DNA of 64,000 nucleotides from positions 105,104 to 169,103 of the forward strand of contig JBDTPN010000004.1 in NCBI GenBank assembly GCA_039932715.1, written 5' to 3'. The notes under the pieces are model-generated. The model was not told the origin of the DNA. It did not search any database and saw only the letters and a program-made list of their open reading frames with translations. Each line of letters starts with the position of its first letter. Within the stretch, counting starts at the first letter, position 1. Positions 1-10,130 of this stretch are shown here, one piece after another. The DNA is from ZC4RG30 sp039932715 (GTDB taxonomy: Bacteria > Pseudomonadota > Gammaproteobacteria > Steroidobacterales > Steroidobacteraceae). The position numbers and the translations under genes were made by a program.

Positions 1-83
1 ACCACCGCGGCCACCAGGGCCAGCATCCCCCAGATCACCCACTGCTTTGCAGAGCGGGGTTTCTTCTCAATAGGTTTATCCAC
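1..83 (-). CDS. Efflux transporter periplasmic adaptor (membrane fusion protein), N-terminus only
   Basis: Leftward reading frame running off the left edge; only the first 27 or so residues are present. It opens with GTG at 83 (an in-frame TAG lies at 90-92) and reads as a short charged cytoplasmic stretch (DKPIEKKPRSAK) followed by a hydrophobic segment (WVIWGMLALVAAVV), the usual start of an HlyD/MacA-type adaptor with an N-terminal membrane anchor. The family call rests on this anchor and on the neighbours: a divergent NtrC-type regulator and NtrY-type kinase commonly sit beside ABC-type efflux adaptor genes. No adaptor domain is visible, so another membrane-anchored protein is possible. 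A sigma-54 promoter lies at 96-111. Confidence 0.5.
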   Translation of the reverse strand, partial: MDKPIEKKPRSAKQWVIWGMLALVAAV

Positions 84-95
84 GCATCGCTACAT

Positions 96-111
96 TCCAA
101 ACTCCGTGCCA
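96..111 (-). promoter_or_regulatory. Sigma-54 (-24/-12) promoter of the leftward efflux gene
   Basis: On the minus strand TGGCAC (106-111), five bases, then TTGGA (96-100). This matches the sigma-54 consensus TGGCAC-N5-TTGCA at all but one position. The predicted transcript start is near 85, two bases before the GTG at 83, so the mRNA would be almost leaderless. A sigma-54 activator is encoded divergently 128 bp away. Confidence 0.7.
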
Positions 112-115
112 TTTT

Positions 116-225
116 GGAACATGTTCCTATATGTGTTCTAAATCAGCTATTTAAGATCAATTCACATAGGCAGGCGATAACCTTCTGGCCATACAACTGT
201 TCCGATTTGGAACGATAGATGTTCC
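116..225. promoter_or_regulatory. GTTCC/GGAAC palindromes, probable enhancer sites of the divergent sigma-54 activator
   Basis: GGAACATGTTCC at 116-127 is a perfect palindrome. GTTCC-N5-GGAAC occupies 199-213, and with GTTCC at 221-225 it forms GGAAC-N7-GTTCC. The cluster lies 5-115 bp upstream of the sigma-54 promoter and directly before the activator start codon, the position expected for activator binding and autoregulation. Assignment to this regulator is inference. Confidence 0.6.
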
Positions 226-238
226 AATAGGACACGCA

Positions 239-1601
<1,363 letters not shown>

Positions 1602-1615
<14 letters not shown>

Positions 1616-2966
1616 TTTCCGTCTCAACGTCGCCGCAAGGGTGTTGCTGCTCACCAGCTGCATCAGCATCGGGGTCTGGGGCTGGATTGACGAACATTGG
1701 CTGGTGACACCGCTGGTCGCGGGACTCATTGCCGTGCTGCTGGTGGTGGAGTTGATCTGGTATGTCGAGCGCACGCTGCGTGATCTGAGCAGCTTCCTGA
1801 GTTCCATCTCGCACCATGACTACTCCGTGCCGCTTTCCGAGCTGCGCAAGGGGCGGGTATTCGACAAGCTTGAAGACGCGTACCGGGTGCTGAGCACACA
1901 GTTCACGCGCCTCAGCCTGCAGAAGGCGGCCAATCACCAGTACCTGGAAGCAGTGGTCGAGCACGTGGGAGTTGCCCTGGTCAGCTTTGACGACGCGGGG
2001 CACGTGGCCATGATGAATGGACGCGCCCGGCGCCTGTTCGGTACGCCACAACCATTGAGCATCAAGTCATTCTCACGGTTCGATGCCCGAATGCCGGAAC
2101 TGCTCGAGCGACTCGGCGACAGTGATCGCGACCTGTTGCGTGTGCAGCGCGAGGACGACACCTTGCAGCTGGTGCTCTACTGCACCTGCTTCAGGCTGCT
2201 GGACCGTCGGTACAAGCTGGTGTCTTTCCAGAACATACGCGACGAACTGGAACGACTGGAGATCGAATCATGGCAGAAACTGATTCGCGTGCTCACGCAC
2301 GAGATCATGAATTCAGTTACACCCATAATCTCGCTGAGCAAACTGATCCAGGAATCCCTGGCTGCTGATGAAGCTAATCCCGCCACTGCCCTGACCCTGA
2401 CTGGCGACGAACGCAGCGATCTGCAGCGCAGCGCGGACGCAGTCCACTCGCGCAGCAGCGGACTGCTTGAATTTGTCAGGGCCTATCGCAGCTTTGCCTC
2501 GATTCCTGTTGCGGCAATCGCCGACGGGGAATTGCAACCGTTGCTGGAGCGTGTGCGCACGTTGATGGCCGATGCGCTTGCTGCGCAGCACGTGACCATG
2601 GAAGTCCGGTGCGAGAAGGGGCTTGTCTTCCATGCCGATGCCGGCCAGATCGAGCAGGTGCTTATCAATCTGCTGCGCAATGCCATCGAGGCGCTCGCCG
2701 ATACATCCGATCCGCGCATACAGTTGCGGGCATCGCTCAATGACCAGGGGCGGGTGCTGATTCAGGTTGGGGACAATGGTCCCGGTATCGACCCGGCGCA
2801 CCTCGACAACATCTTCGTCCCGTTTTTCACCACCAAACGGGGCGGCACTGGCGTGGGTCTCAGCGTTTCGCGACAGCTGGTGCAGGCCAACCATGGCTTC
2901 ATCTCCGTGAAGCCAGGCGAAACCGGTGGCACCGTATTCATCGTGTCGCTGCCCGCGCCACACTAG
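1602..2966 (+). CDS. PAS-containing sensor histidine kinase (NtrY-like)
   Basis: Membrane-bound kinase of 454 aa, cognate partner of the preceding regulator. Two membrane segments lie near residues 10-30 and 35-60 with almost no periplasmic loop, suggesting sensing within the membrane or in the cytoplasm. A PAS-like region (about 110-215) is followed by the dimerisation/phospho-acceptor helix with H233 in VLTHEIMNS, and an HATPase domain with N box NLLRNAIEAL, G1 box DNGPGID and the GTGVGLSVS lid. The order regulator then kinase, overlapping by 14 bases, is typical of the efflux-linked NtrYX-like pairs. The ligand is unknown. Confidence 0.9.
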
Positions 2967-2976
2967 CGGACCTGGC

Positions 2977-3909
2977 TCAGACGATATTGACGCCCAGCTC
3001 TCCGGGTCGCCGCGAAATTCCATACCAGGTGTTGGTGATGAATTGCGTCGCATCACCCCAGCGGGCTTCGAAATCGCGCGCGGGCGCGGTGTCGAGCATG
3101 TCCTGGATACTCATTCCCTGCGCCAGCAGATTTGACAGCCGCTGCTTCATGGTGGTGAGTACGGCGTTTTGCTCGTGTACCTGTTCGCGCGACAGCAATG
3201 CGCCCTTGCCCGATACATACCTGGTCGCGGGCCCGGACATGTCGAGCAGCGTCTGCGTGCCGGTGACCATGCCGCCAATCCAGCCATTGGTCGAATAGTC
3301 GAGTATGGGCCACGCACCCGCGGCCAGCACATCGGCCCCGACCAGCACGTTGGCCTTGCGGAAATACACATAGATGTCGCCATCGGTATGTGCTTGCGGC
3401 AAGTAACCGTAGTCGATGTTCTCACCACCGAATTCAAGACTGGCCGAGGTGTAGATGGTCTGGTTGGGTCGTGCCTTGACCGGCAACGGTGAGTAGGTGC
3501 GGTGTTCCCACTTCGAATCGATCACCGTGCCCAGCCACAGCCGGGTGTTTTCGTGCGCGATGATGCGCGTGCCGGCCGCCCCCAGTTCGGGGTTGGAGCC
3601 GGTCTGGTCGTAATGCCAGTGGGTGTTGAATAGCGTGTGTATGAGGCGCGCGCCGGTGAGGTCGCGCACGGCCTTGAGCACCTGCCGCGATTGTTGCTGC
3701 GAACCACCATCCACCAGCAATACGCCGTCCGGGGAGTTGAACACGGTGACATTGCCGCCGCCGCCGGTGATCAGCGTCAGCTGGTCTGTCAGCGGCGTGA
3801 GCACCAGTTGCGATGCTGCAGGCGCTGCAGACGCAGTAGACACCCGCGCGGCCATACCCGCTGCAGCCGCTGACATGGCATTTGCCAGAAATGCACGCCG
3901 CTGCATCAT
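2977..3909 (-). CDS. Exported MBL-fold hydrolase-like protein with degenerate metal site
   Basis: 310-aa metallo-beta-lactamase-fold protein with a signal sequence of weak twin-arginine type (QRRAFLANA followed by an Ala-rich stretch). The first metal motif, normally HxHxDH, reads HWHYDQ near residues 96-101, so the last His is Gln. The third motif, normally GHG, reads SGKG (from RYVSGKGALL). HTDGD is intact. Loss of two ligands means it may bind one metal ion, bind a different ligand set, or be non-catalytic. It is the last gene of a four-gene minus-strand cluster and overlaps the ankyrin gene by 4 bases. The substrate cannot be inferred. Confidence 0.85.
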   Translation of the reverse strand: MMQRRAFLANAMSAAAAGMAARVSTASAAPAASQLVLTPLTDQLTLITGGGGNVTVFNSPDGVLLVDGGSQQQSRQVLKAVRDLTGARLIHTLFNTHWHYDQTGSNPELGAAGTRIIAHENTRLWLGTVIDSKWEHRTYSPLPVKARPNQTIYTSASLEFGGENIDYGYLPQAHTDGDIYVYFRKANVLVGADVLAAGAWPILDYSTNGWIGGMVTGTQTLLDMSGPATRYVSGKGALLSREQVHEQNAVLTTMKQRLSNLLAQGMSIQDMLDTAPARDFEARWGDATQFITNTWYGISRRPGELGVNIV

Positions 3910-5456
3910 GTGCCGGTGGTGGCCATGAGCTTGCGCAGCAGCGCTTCGGTTTCAGGATGCGCCGCGCCCGATCCACCACGACCGGAGGTGGTGACCGAGG
4001 CACGGGTCAGGTCGATGGCCATGCGACCGCGTGCATCCTTGGCCTGCAAGTCGATGCCTTTGGCGGCCAGGGTTTCGACCAGGCCATTCCAGCCCAGGGC
4101 CGCTGCGCCATGCAGGGCCGTCTGTCCCTGGCGATCACGCGCGTTGATGTTGGCGCCGGCAGCCAGCAGCAGCTGCGTCGCTTCCATTGCCTGTTCCTCG
4201 CTCTTGTAACGCCCGCGCGTGTCAAGGCTGGCGGAGGCATTGCCCGTTGCGGCCATCAGCGGTGTGATGCCATTGACCGTGGGCAGCTCAACATTGGCGC
4301 CGTGTGCCAGCAGCAGTTTTATTGCCGGCAGGTCACCGGCCTTGGCAGCGCGTATCAGCGGTGTGGTACCCACTGCCAGCAGACCATCCGCACCGCGATC
4401 GTCGCGCAGTGAGCGGTAGGGAGGAAACAGCTTGAGCTGCAGATTGGGGTTGGCTCCGGCTTCCAGCAATATCCGGGTCAGCTCGGTGCCGCTGATCTTG
4501 TCCAGCGTGGGACGGTCCGCGCGGCCGCTGATGGGCAGCGTGTTCATGTCCACCACTGCGTACAGCGGTGAACGTCCCCAGATGTCCCACCTGTTTACAT
4601 CGGCGCCGTGATGCACCAGCAGTGCGGCCGTATCAAAACTGAAATTGAGGGATGCCAGCAACAGCGGCGTCACGCCGTCCGGATCCGTGAGGTTCACATC
4701 GGCACCGGCCTTGATCAGCAGGCTGGCGCATTCGGCGCAGCCGCGTCGCGCCGCATACAGCAGCGGCGTGAACCCACCGGTGGGTCGCGCCTGCATGCGC
4801 GGCTCGGCCGTCACCTGGCGTTCCCACTCGTTGACCTTCGAGCGCGCGTTTACCTCCGCGCCATGTTCGATCAGCAGCTTGACCATGAGTGGCTGTGCCT
4901 CGGCCGCCGCCCACATCAAGGGTGTCTGGCCACGCCACTGTTCGTGCCGGTTGACCTTGGCGCCGCGCTTGAGCAACAGCTTCGCCGCCTCCACATTGCT
5001 GCTGCGTGCGATCACCATCAGCGCTGTCTGGCCATCAGCATTGGTGGATTCGACATCCGCACCCGCATCCAGCAATTTGCGCAGCACCTGCGGATTTCCC
5101 ACCACTGCGGCCTCGGACAGTGGCGTGGCGTGATAGTCATTGGCCGCCTTGGCGTCGGCACCTGCAGCCAGCAATCGGCCCACCAGATCGAGGTCGTTGT
5201 TGTACACCGCCCAATGCAGCGCGGTGGTGCCATCGGCAGAGTGCTCATTCACGTCGGCGTGCGGCTTTGCCAGCAGTGCGGTCAAGGTTGCCGTGTCACG
5301 CATGCGCGCAGCCGTTACCAAGGGCGTGGGCGCCTCGACAAGATCCACTACGGCAGCGGCATGCACGCTGCCGATTCCGGAAGCGGCCCACACCAGCCAC
5401 AGCAAGGTGGCGCGCGATAGCTGACAGGCTCGCGATGGCTGACACACGCGCGCCAA
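3906..5456 (-). CDS. Exported ankyrin-repeat protein
   Basis: About 516 aa made almost entirely of ankyrin repeats (at least ten units of the type GxTPLhxAxxxGxxxxVxxLLxxGAdxN) after a hydrophobic N-terminal segment (TLLWLVWAASGIGSVHA) that looks like a signal peptide. Start choice: there is no ATG. TTG at 5471 overlaps the DUF1552 stop by 14 bases, while TTG at 5456 has GGAG seven bases upstream and is preferred. Ankyrin repeats mediate protein contacts, so this is probably a periplasmic scaffold for the cytochrome, DUF1552 and MBL proteins made from the same transcript. That role is inferred from context alone. Confidence 0.85.
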   Translation of the reverse strand: MARVCQPSRACQLSRATLLWLVWAASGIGSVHAAAVVDLVEAPTPLVTAARMRDTATLTALLAKPHADVNEHSADGTTALHWAVYNNDLDLVGRLLAAGADAKAANDYHATPLSEAAVVGNPQVLRKLLDAGADVESTNADGQTALMVIARSSNVEAAKLLLKRGAKVNRHEQWRGQTPLMWAAAEAQPLMVKLLIEHGAEVNARSKVNEWERQVTAEPRMQARPTGGFTPLLYAARRGCAECASLLIKAGADVNLTDPDGVTPLLLASLNFSFDTAALLVHHGADVNRWDIWGRSPLYAVVDMNTLPISGRADRPTLDKISGTELTRILLEAGANPNLQLKLFPPYRSLRDDRGADGLLAVGTTPLIRAAKAGDLPAIKLLLAHGANVELPTVNGITPLMAATGNASASLDTRGRYKSEEQAMEATQLLLAAGANINARDRQGQTALHGAAALGWNGLVETLAAKGIDLQAKDARGRMAIDLTRASVTTSGRGGSGAAHPETEALLRKLMATTGT

Positions 5457-5457
5457 C

Positions 5458-6780
5458 TCAGATCTCCGCAATAGCGCCGGTGCTGTCGCCCACCCGCTCT
5501 ATGGAGATGCCCGAACGCTGCAGCATGGTCAGCAGCACATTGGCCAGCGGCGTGCGCTCCTTGAAGTTGATGTGCTGTCCGCCACGGACGCGACCATAGC
5601 CTCCACCCAGCAATGCGGTTGGCAACGGGTATTGATTGTGCGCATTGCTGTTGCTCATGTTGCTGCCGAACAGCAGGATGGAATGATCCAGCATGCTGCC
5701 GTCGCCATCCGGCATCTTCGCCAGCGTGTCGACGAAACGGGCAAACACCTGCGTGTGATAGCGCTGGATCTTCGACAGGCGTTCTTTCTTGGCCGGATCA
5801 TTGGCGTGGTGCGACAGCGCATGGAACGCATCGGGCACCCCGATGTGGTTGTAGGTCTGTTCGCTGACTTCCGCCGCGATCATGAAACTCTGCACCCGCG
5901 TGAGATCGCCCTGATAGGCCAGCGCAATCAGGTCGAACATCAGCTTGAGGTGTTCGTCGAAATTCTCGGACGTGGCACCCGGCACGTCGGGCAACTTGAC
6001 CTTGGCCAGGTCGCCCTTGTCACTGTTCTGGATGCGACGTTCTATTTCGCGCACGCTGGTGAGGTAATCATCCAGCGTGCGGCGGTCGGCTGATCCCAGC
6101 GTGGGTTTCAGCGAACCGAATTCTCCGGAGATCATGTCGAGCAGGCTCGCGGTCTGCCGGTTGAGGAAACTGCGTTCCGCGGCCGTGTCGCCCTGACCGA
6201 ACAGGCGCAGGAACAGCTGCCGCGGATTGCTTTCCACCGGCAGCGGCGTCGAGGGCGTGCTGAAGGAAAGCGTGCCCGAATAGCTGCATCCGTAGCCGCG
6301 CTCACAGGCACTGCCGGCTCCATGTCCCTGGGCCGTTGCGGTTTCGAGCGATGGCCACGGGGTTTCCTGACCAATGTGTTTGGCTGCGATCTGGTCCACG
6401 GTGAGCGCCATCTCAGGGGTGAGGCTTTCCTTGGGATGAACACAGGACAGCCACGTAGCAGGCACCAGTGCATGCACCGCGCGGCTTTCACCGGGCTTGT
6501 TGCCGATGTTGCTGACAATGGTCAGCTGGTCGCGGAAAGGGGCCAGGGGTTCGAGAATGGGCTGCAGTTCAAAGGCCGTGCCATCGGTGGCCGGCGTCCA
6601 CTTCTCCATCACCGCGCCATGCGGAAAATAGAAGAAGCCCAGCCGCGGCTTGGGAGCCGCCGCGGTTTTGGCCAATGCAGTGGCCGCGGGAATCATGGCG
6701 TCGAGCAAGGGCAGCGCGACGGCAACGCCGGCCCCGCGCAACAGTGTGCGGCGTGAAAGGTGTTTTCGGGTTATGAACAT
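5458..6780 (-). CDS. DUF1552 protein, Tat-exported
   Basis: 440-aa member of the DUF1552 family, which is found beside DUF1592-type cytochromes in Planctomycetes, Acidobacteria, Myxococcota and some soil gammaproteobacteria. The N-terminus carries a clear twin-arginine signal (SRRTLLRGAG then a hydrophobic Ala/Leu stretch), so the protein is probably exported folded. Family hallmarks include PRLGFFYFPHGAVMEKWTP near the start and SILLFGSNMSNSNAHN near the C-terminus, the latter resembling the alkaline-phosphatase-superfamily DUF1501 group. It begins 3 bases after the DUF1592 stop, so the pair is almost certainly co-transcribed. The molecular function is not established. Confidence 0.9.
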   Translation of the reverse strand: MFITRKHLSRRTLLRGAGVAVALPLLDAMIPAATALAKTAAAPKPRLGFFYFPHGAVMEKWTPATDGTAFELQPILEPLAPFRDQLTIVSNIGNKPGESRAVHALVPATWLSCVHPKESLTPEMALTVDQIAAKHIGQETPWPSLETATAQGHGAGSACERGYGCSYSGTLSFSTPSTPLPVESNPRQLFLRLFGQGDTAAERSFLNRQTASLLDMISGEFGSLKPTLGSADRRTLDDYLTSVREIERRIQNSDKGDLAKVKLPDVPGATSENFDEHLKLMFDLIALAYQGDLTRVQSFMIAAEVSEQTYNHIGVPDAFHALSHHANDPAKKERLSKIQRYHTQVFARFVDTLAKMPDGDGSMLDHSILLFGSNMSNSNAHNQYPLPTALLGGGYGRVRGGQHINFKERTPLANVLLTMLQRSGISIERVGDSTGAIAEI

Positions 6781-6783
6781 GGC

Positions 6784-9177
6784 TTATCCCCCCACGCTTG
6801 GCGTAGGTTCCGGCGGCAGCAGCCGCTTGCGGAACGCATCGCGCATCACGATGCCCTGCACGATGGCCTCGAAATGGTAATCCTGGCCGGCAGCCTCACG
6901 CACCACGGCGCGCACCGCCGGCATGTCCTGGTACCGCACCGGACGCCCAAGGGCATAGACCATCAGCTTCTCGGTTAGTGCCTGGACGAACTGATCGGGG
7001 TTGGCCAGCAGGGCCTGGTTGAGGTCGGCGGGACCCTTGACCGGGATGCCGCTGGCCAATCGCCCGCTGGCATCGATGAGCGTGCCGGCGTCGCGGTCGC
7101 GATCGCGCCAGCCACCCAGTACATCGTAGTTTTCAAGCGCAAAGCCCAGCGGATCCATGATTCCATGACAGGCATTGCAGGATTTCTGTGCGCGATGCGC
7201 TTCCAGTCGCTCACGCACAGTCTGCGCCTGCTTGCCAGGCTCGTTTTCCTTGAACTGCTCCACGCCCGGTGGCGGCGAAGTGGGAGGCGTGCCCGACAGC
7301 GTTTCCATCACCCACGCGCCGCGCAGCACCGGCGAAGTGCGATTGCCATAGGAAGTGCCCATCAGCACCGCACCCTTGCCCAGCAGTCCCCAGCGATTGG
7401 CGTCCGCCAGTTGCACCTTGCGAAACTGGTCACCGCGTATGTTCTTGATGCCGTACTGGATGGCCAGGCGCTCATTGAGGAAGGTGGTATCCGATCGCAG
7501 CAGGTCGAGCACACTGCGGTTCGAGCGCAGCACGCTGTCGAGGAACAGGCGGATCTCCTCGCGATAGGCCAGGCGCAGGTTAGTGTCGAAATCCGGATAC
7601 ACCACGGGATCGGGTTGGATGTTGTCCATGCGGCCGATGTTGAGCCACTGGAAAGCGAAGTTGGTCACCAGCGCATCCGAGCGCGGATCCGCCAGCATGC
7701 GGCGCACTTGCCCCTCGAGCACTCCCGCATCGTGCAGGTGGCCACTGGCCGCAACATCCACCAGCTTCTGGTCCGGCCCCTCGCTCCATATAAAGAAGGA
7801 GAGCCGCGAAGCCAGTTCAATGTCGGATAAATCTTCAATGGTGGCGCGCAGTGGCTGGCCCTGCGGTCCGGCGCGCAGCAGGAACCGCGTGCTCGAAAGA
7901 ATTGCCGTCAGTCCACTTTCGATGCCAGCCTCGAAGTCGCCGGTCTCACGCCCCATTTTGTAGAACGACAGTGGCGCAGCGATATCCGCATCCGTGACCG
8001 GCCGACGAAAAGCCGCGGCCGAAAGATTTGTCAGGATGCGCTGCGCGCAGGGCAACTCCTGCGTCGCATTGGCAGGCCGGCAGATGAAGATGCGTTGCCG
8101 GCTGGCGGTTTCGCTGATGCCCGTCACATTGAAGGGCCCGGAAATGTCGAAACCGGGAATGGTGGGTACGCGTTCCATTTCCGGCAGCATGGCCATGGGC
8201 TGCAGCGGTGAATCCGATTGGGCAAATGTGCGCTGCACGAACGCCACACCCACGCGATGCGGGCCGGCCTTCACGCGCACGCGGATGCCATTGAAGCGCG
8301 ACTGCATCTCATCCGCGGCGGCCGACTGGCGTTGGTCCACTGACTTGAGATCCTCCGGCCCGCCGAATTCCTGCTGGAATACGCGCACGTCATCGATGGT
8401 CAGGATCACGCGCTGCCTGTCATCCACCTTGGTGACGTAGCCGGCGCCCATGAAAAGAAAATCGCGGATGTTGAAAACGTATTCGCCGTCGGCGGGAAAA
8501 TCGTGCACCACCGTCGTGCCGCCGCGCGTGCCCAGTGGCAATCCGTCAATATGCTGATCCTGGTCGATGGCCGTGTTGACGCGATAGTCGTGGGTGCTGG
8601 GTTTGGCGGTCACGCGACCGATGGCCTGGCGGCTGACCACGCGCGCCGTCGCGATGTATTGATCGAGGAACGCCGGTGATACACGCAGTGACGCCGCGAC
8701 ATTGTCGAACCCTTCGCTGGACACATCCTTGGGCAGCAGCGTATTGACGTCGACGTCGATGTCGAGCAGGCGCTGGATCTCGCGCGCGTACTCCGTGCGA
8801 TTGAGCCGGTGCAGACCCACGTATCCGGGATCGGGGTTTGCGGCGCCGCCCGCATCCAGGCGGGTTTCGAGCCAGGAGACAAATGTGGCCAGGGTCTGCG
8901 CGTCGGGCTGGGTCTCGCCCGGTGGCGGCATCAGCCTGCCGCGCACCTTGCGCACGGCTTTTTCCCACACCTCGGCATCGCCATGGATGTTGCCCATCGA
9001 CAGAGTGTCGAAGGCCACCCCGCCTGCCCAATCGGTGCTGTTGTGGCAGTTGCCGCAGGTTTTCACCAGCAGTTGTTGCACCGCCAGATCGTCGGTGCCC
9101 GCTGGCGCCGCCGCATGGGTCGCGCCGGCCAGCAGGAACAGGCAGACGGCGATCAGGGTTTTGGGGGAAGGACTCAC
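6784..9177 (-). CDS. DUF1592/DUF1587/DUF1588/DUF1585 c-type cytochrome
   Basis: 797-aa exported protein with a signal peptide (LIAVCLFLLAGATHAAA). A haem-binding CGNCH lies near residue 36. The DUF1587 region (HRLNRTEYAREIQRLL) is followed by the DUF1595/DUF1592 region (LSDIELASRLSFFIWSEGPD). The DUF1588 region carries a second CxxCH (CNACHGIMDPLGFALENYD), and DUF1585 closes the protein. The start is GTG. Such multi-domain proteins are regularly paired with DUF1552 proteins. The two haem motifs imply electron transfer at the cell envelope, but substrate and partner are unknown. It is first in the four-gene operon; the transglutaminase gene stops 47 bases upstream on the same strand, so read-through is possible. 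Confidence 0.9.
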   Translation of the reverse strand: MSPSPKTLIAVCLFLLAGATHAAAPAGTDDLAVQQLLVKTCGNCHNSTDWAGGVAFDTLSMGNIHGDAEVWEKAVRKVRGRLMPPPGETQPDAQTLATFVSWLETRLDAGGAANPDPGYVGLHRLNRTEYAREIQRLLDIDVDVNTLLPKDVSSEGFDNVAASLRVSPAFLDQYIATARVVSRQAIGRVTAKPSTHDYRVNTAIDQDQHIDGLPLGTRGGTTVVHDFPADGEYVFNIRDFLFMGAGYVTKVDDRQRVILTIDDVRVFQQEFGGPEDLKSVDQRQSAAADEMQSRFNGIRVRVKAGPHRVGVAFVQRTFAQSDSPLQPMAMLPEMERVPTIPGFDISGPFNVTGISETASRQRIFICRPANATQELPCAQRILTNLSAAAFRRPVTDADIAAPLSFYKMGRETGDFEAGIESGLTAILSSTRFLLRAGPQGQPLRATIEDLSDIELASRLSFFIWSEGPDQKLVDVAASGHLHDAGVLEGQVRRMLADPRSDALVTNFAFQWLNIGRMDNIQPDPVVYPDFDTNLRLAYREEIRLFLDSVLRSNRSVLDLLRSDTTFLNERLAIQYGIKNIRGDQFRKVQLADANRWGLLGKGAVLMGTSYGNRTSPVLRGAWVMETLSGTPPTSPPPGVEQFKENEPGKQAQTVRERLEAHRAQKSCNACHGIMDPLGFALENYDVLGGWRDRDRDAGTLIDASGRLASGIPVKGPADLNQALLANPDQFVQALTEKLMVYALGRPVRYQDMPAVRAVVREAAGQDYHFEAIVQGIVMRDAFRKRLLPPEPTPSVGG

Positions 9178-9224
9178 GGTCGGGAATCATTCCACAGATT
9201 GGCCGAAAAGCTGAATTCTTGTCC

Positions 9225-10121
9225 TTAACCCGCGCCTTCCTGCGCCGCCACGTGAACCTTTACCGAGAGCTTGTGGGCCGCGCCACCCAGGATGACGCCG
9301 CGCAGCGGCGACACGTCGGCGAAATCCCGCCCCCAGGCCAGCGAGATATGGTCTGTGCCCACGAATCCGCCATTGGTGGGGTCGAACTCAACCCAGCCAA
9401 ATGGCGGGCACCACACGGCCACCCATGCATGGGTGGCGCCGCCGCCGACCAGCGCTGCGGGCGCATCAACCGGCGTATGCGTGCGCAGGTAGCCGCTGAT
9501 GTAGCGCGCCGGCAATCCGCGGGAGCGCAGGCACGCGATCATCAGGTGGGCGAAGTCCTGGCACACGCCGCGCTTGCGTTGCAGAACTTCGGTGACCGAG
9601 GTGCTGATGGTGGTCTCGCCGGGCGCGTAGGTCAGGTCCGCATACAACTGGTCACACAGGGCGCTGGCGCAGGCCAGTATCGGCCTGCCGGCGGTAAAGC
9701 AACCCTCGGTGTACACGCAGAACAGGTGCTTGAGATGTACATGCTGCGACTCGTTGCGAAAGCGGCAGGCATCGAGTACGTCGCGATCCAGCTCGGTGCC
9801 GTTGTATACGCAGGCGCTGCGCACCTTCTCCCACGGCCAGGTGTCTTCCATAGGCACCATGGCGCGCGGATAGACATCGATCAGCATCCGCGAATGCACG
9901 CTCAATTCGCGATGTGGCTGCGCCAGCTCGATGCGGGTCACAGGATTACCAAAGGCATCGACCTGATCGACGCGTCGATGCTGGCCTGGCGCAATGTCTA
10001 TCGAGGATTCCACACATTCCTGCCAAGCCGAGGGCCGCGCCATCAGGTGCAGCAGGTGATGCGAGTGCAGCACATCGCTGGCATAGCGATAAGTGGTCTG
10101 GTGATCGATGTGGTAGCGCAT
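9225..10121 (-). CDS. Transglutaminase-like cysteine protease family protein
   Basis: 298-aa cytoplasmic protein (no signal sequence) with the bacterial transglutaminase N-terminal beta domain followed by the papain-like core. The catalytic triad is visible: C187 in GVCQDFAH, H231 in ATHAWVAV, D247 in VEFDPTNG. The family is linked by conserved neighbourhood to permuted ATP-grasp and alpha-E proteins and is predicted to cut or transfer peptide/isopeptide bonds made by the ligase. Here it lies 9 bases downstream of the ATP-grasp/alpha-E fusion gene and is the last member of that three-gene set. Cleavage versus transfer cannot be decided from sequence. Confidence 0.9.
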   Translation of the reverse strand: MRYHIDHQTTYRYASDVLHSHHLLHLMARPSAWQECVESSIDIAPGQHRRVDQVDAFGNPVTRIELAQPHRELSVHSRMLIDVYPRAMVPMEDTWPWEKVRSACVYNGTELDRDVLDACRFRNESQHVHLKHLFCVYTEGCFTAGRPILACASALCDQLYADLTYAPGETTISTSVTEVLQRKRGVCQDFAHLMIACLRSRGLPARYISGYLRTHTPVDAPAALVGGGATHAWVAVWCPPFGWVEFDPTNGGFVGTDHISLAWGRDFADVSPLRGVILGGAAHKLSVKVHVAAQEGAG

Positions 10122-10130
10122 GGCAGGGGG

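Noticed and set aside
5400..5450. Duplicated CQxSRA segment at the ankyrin protein N-terminus as a functional repeat
   Set aside because: A short imperfect duplication before the signal peptide; it more likely reflects local duplication near an uncertain start.
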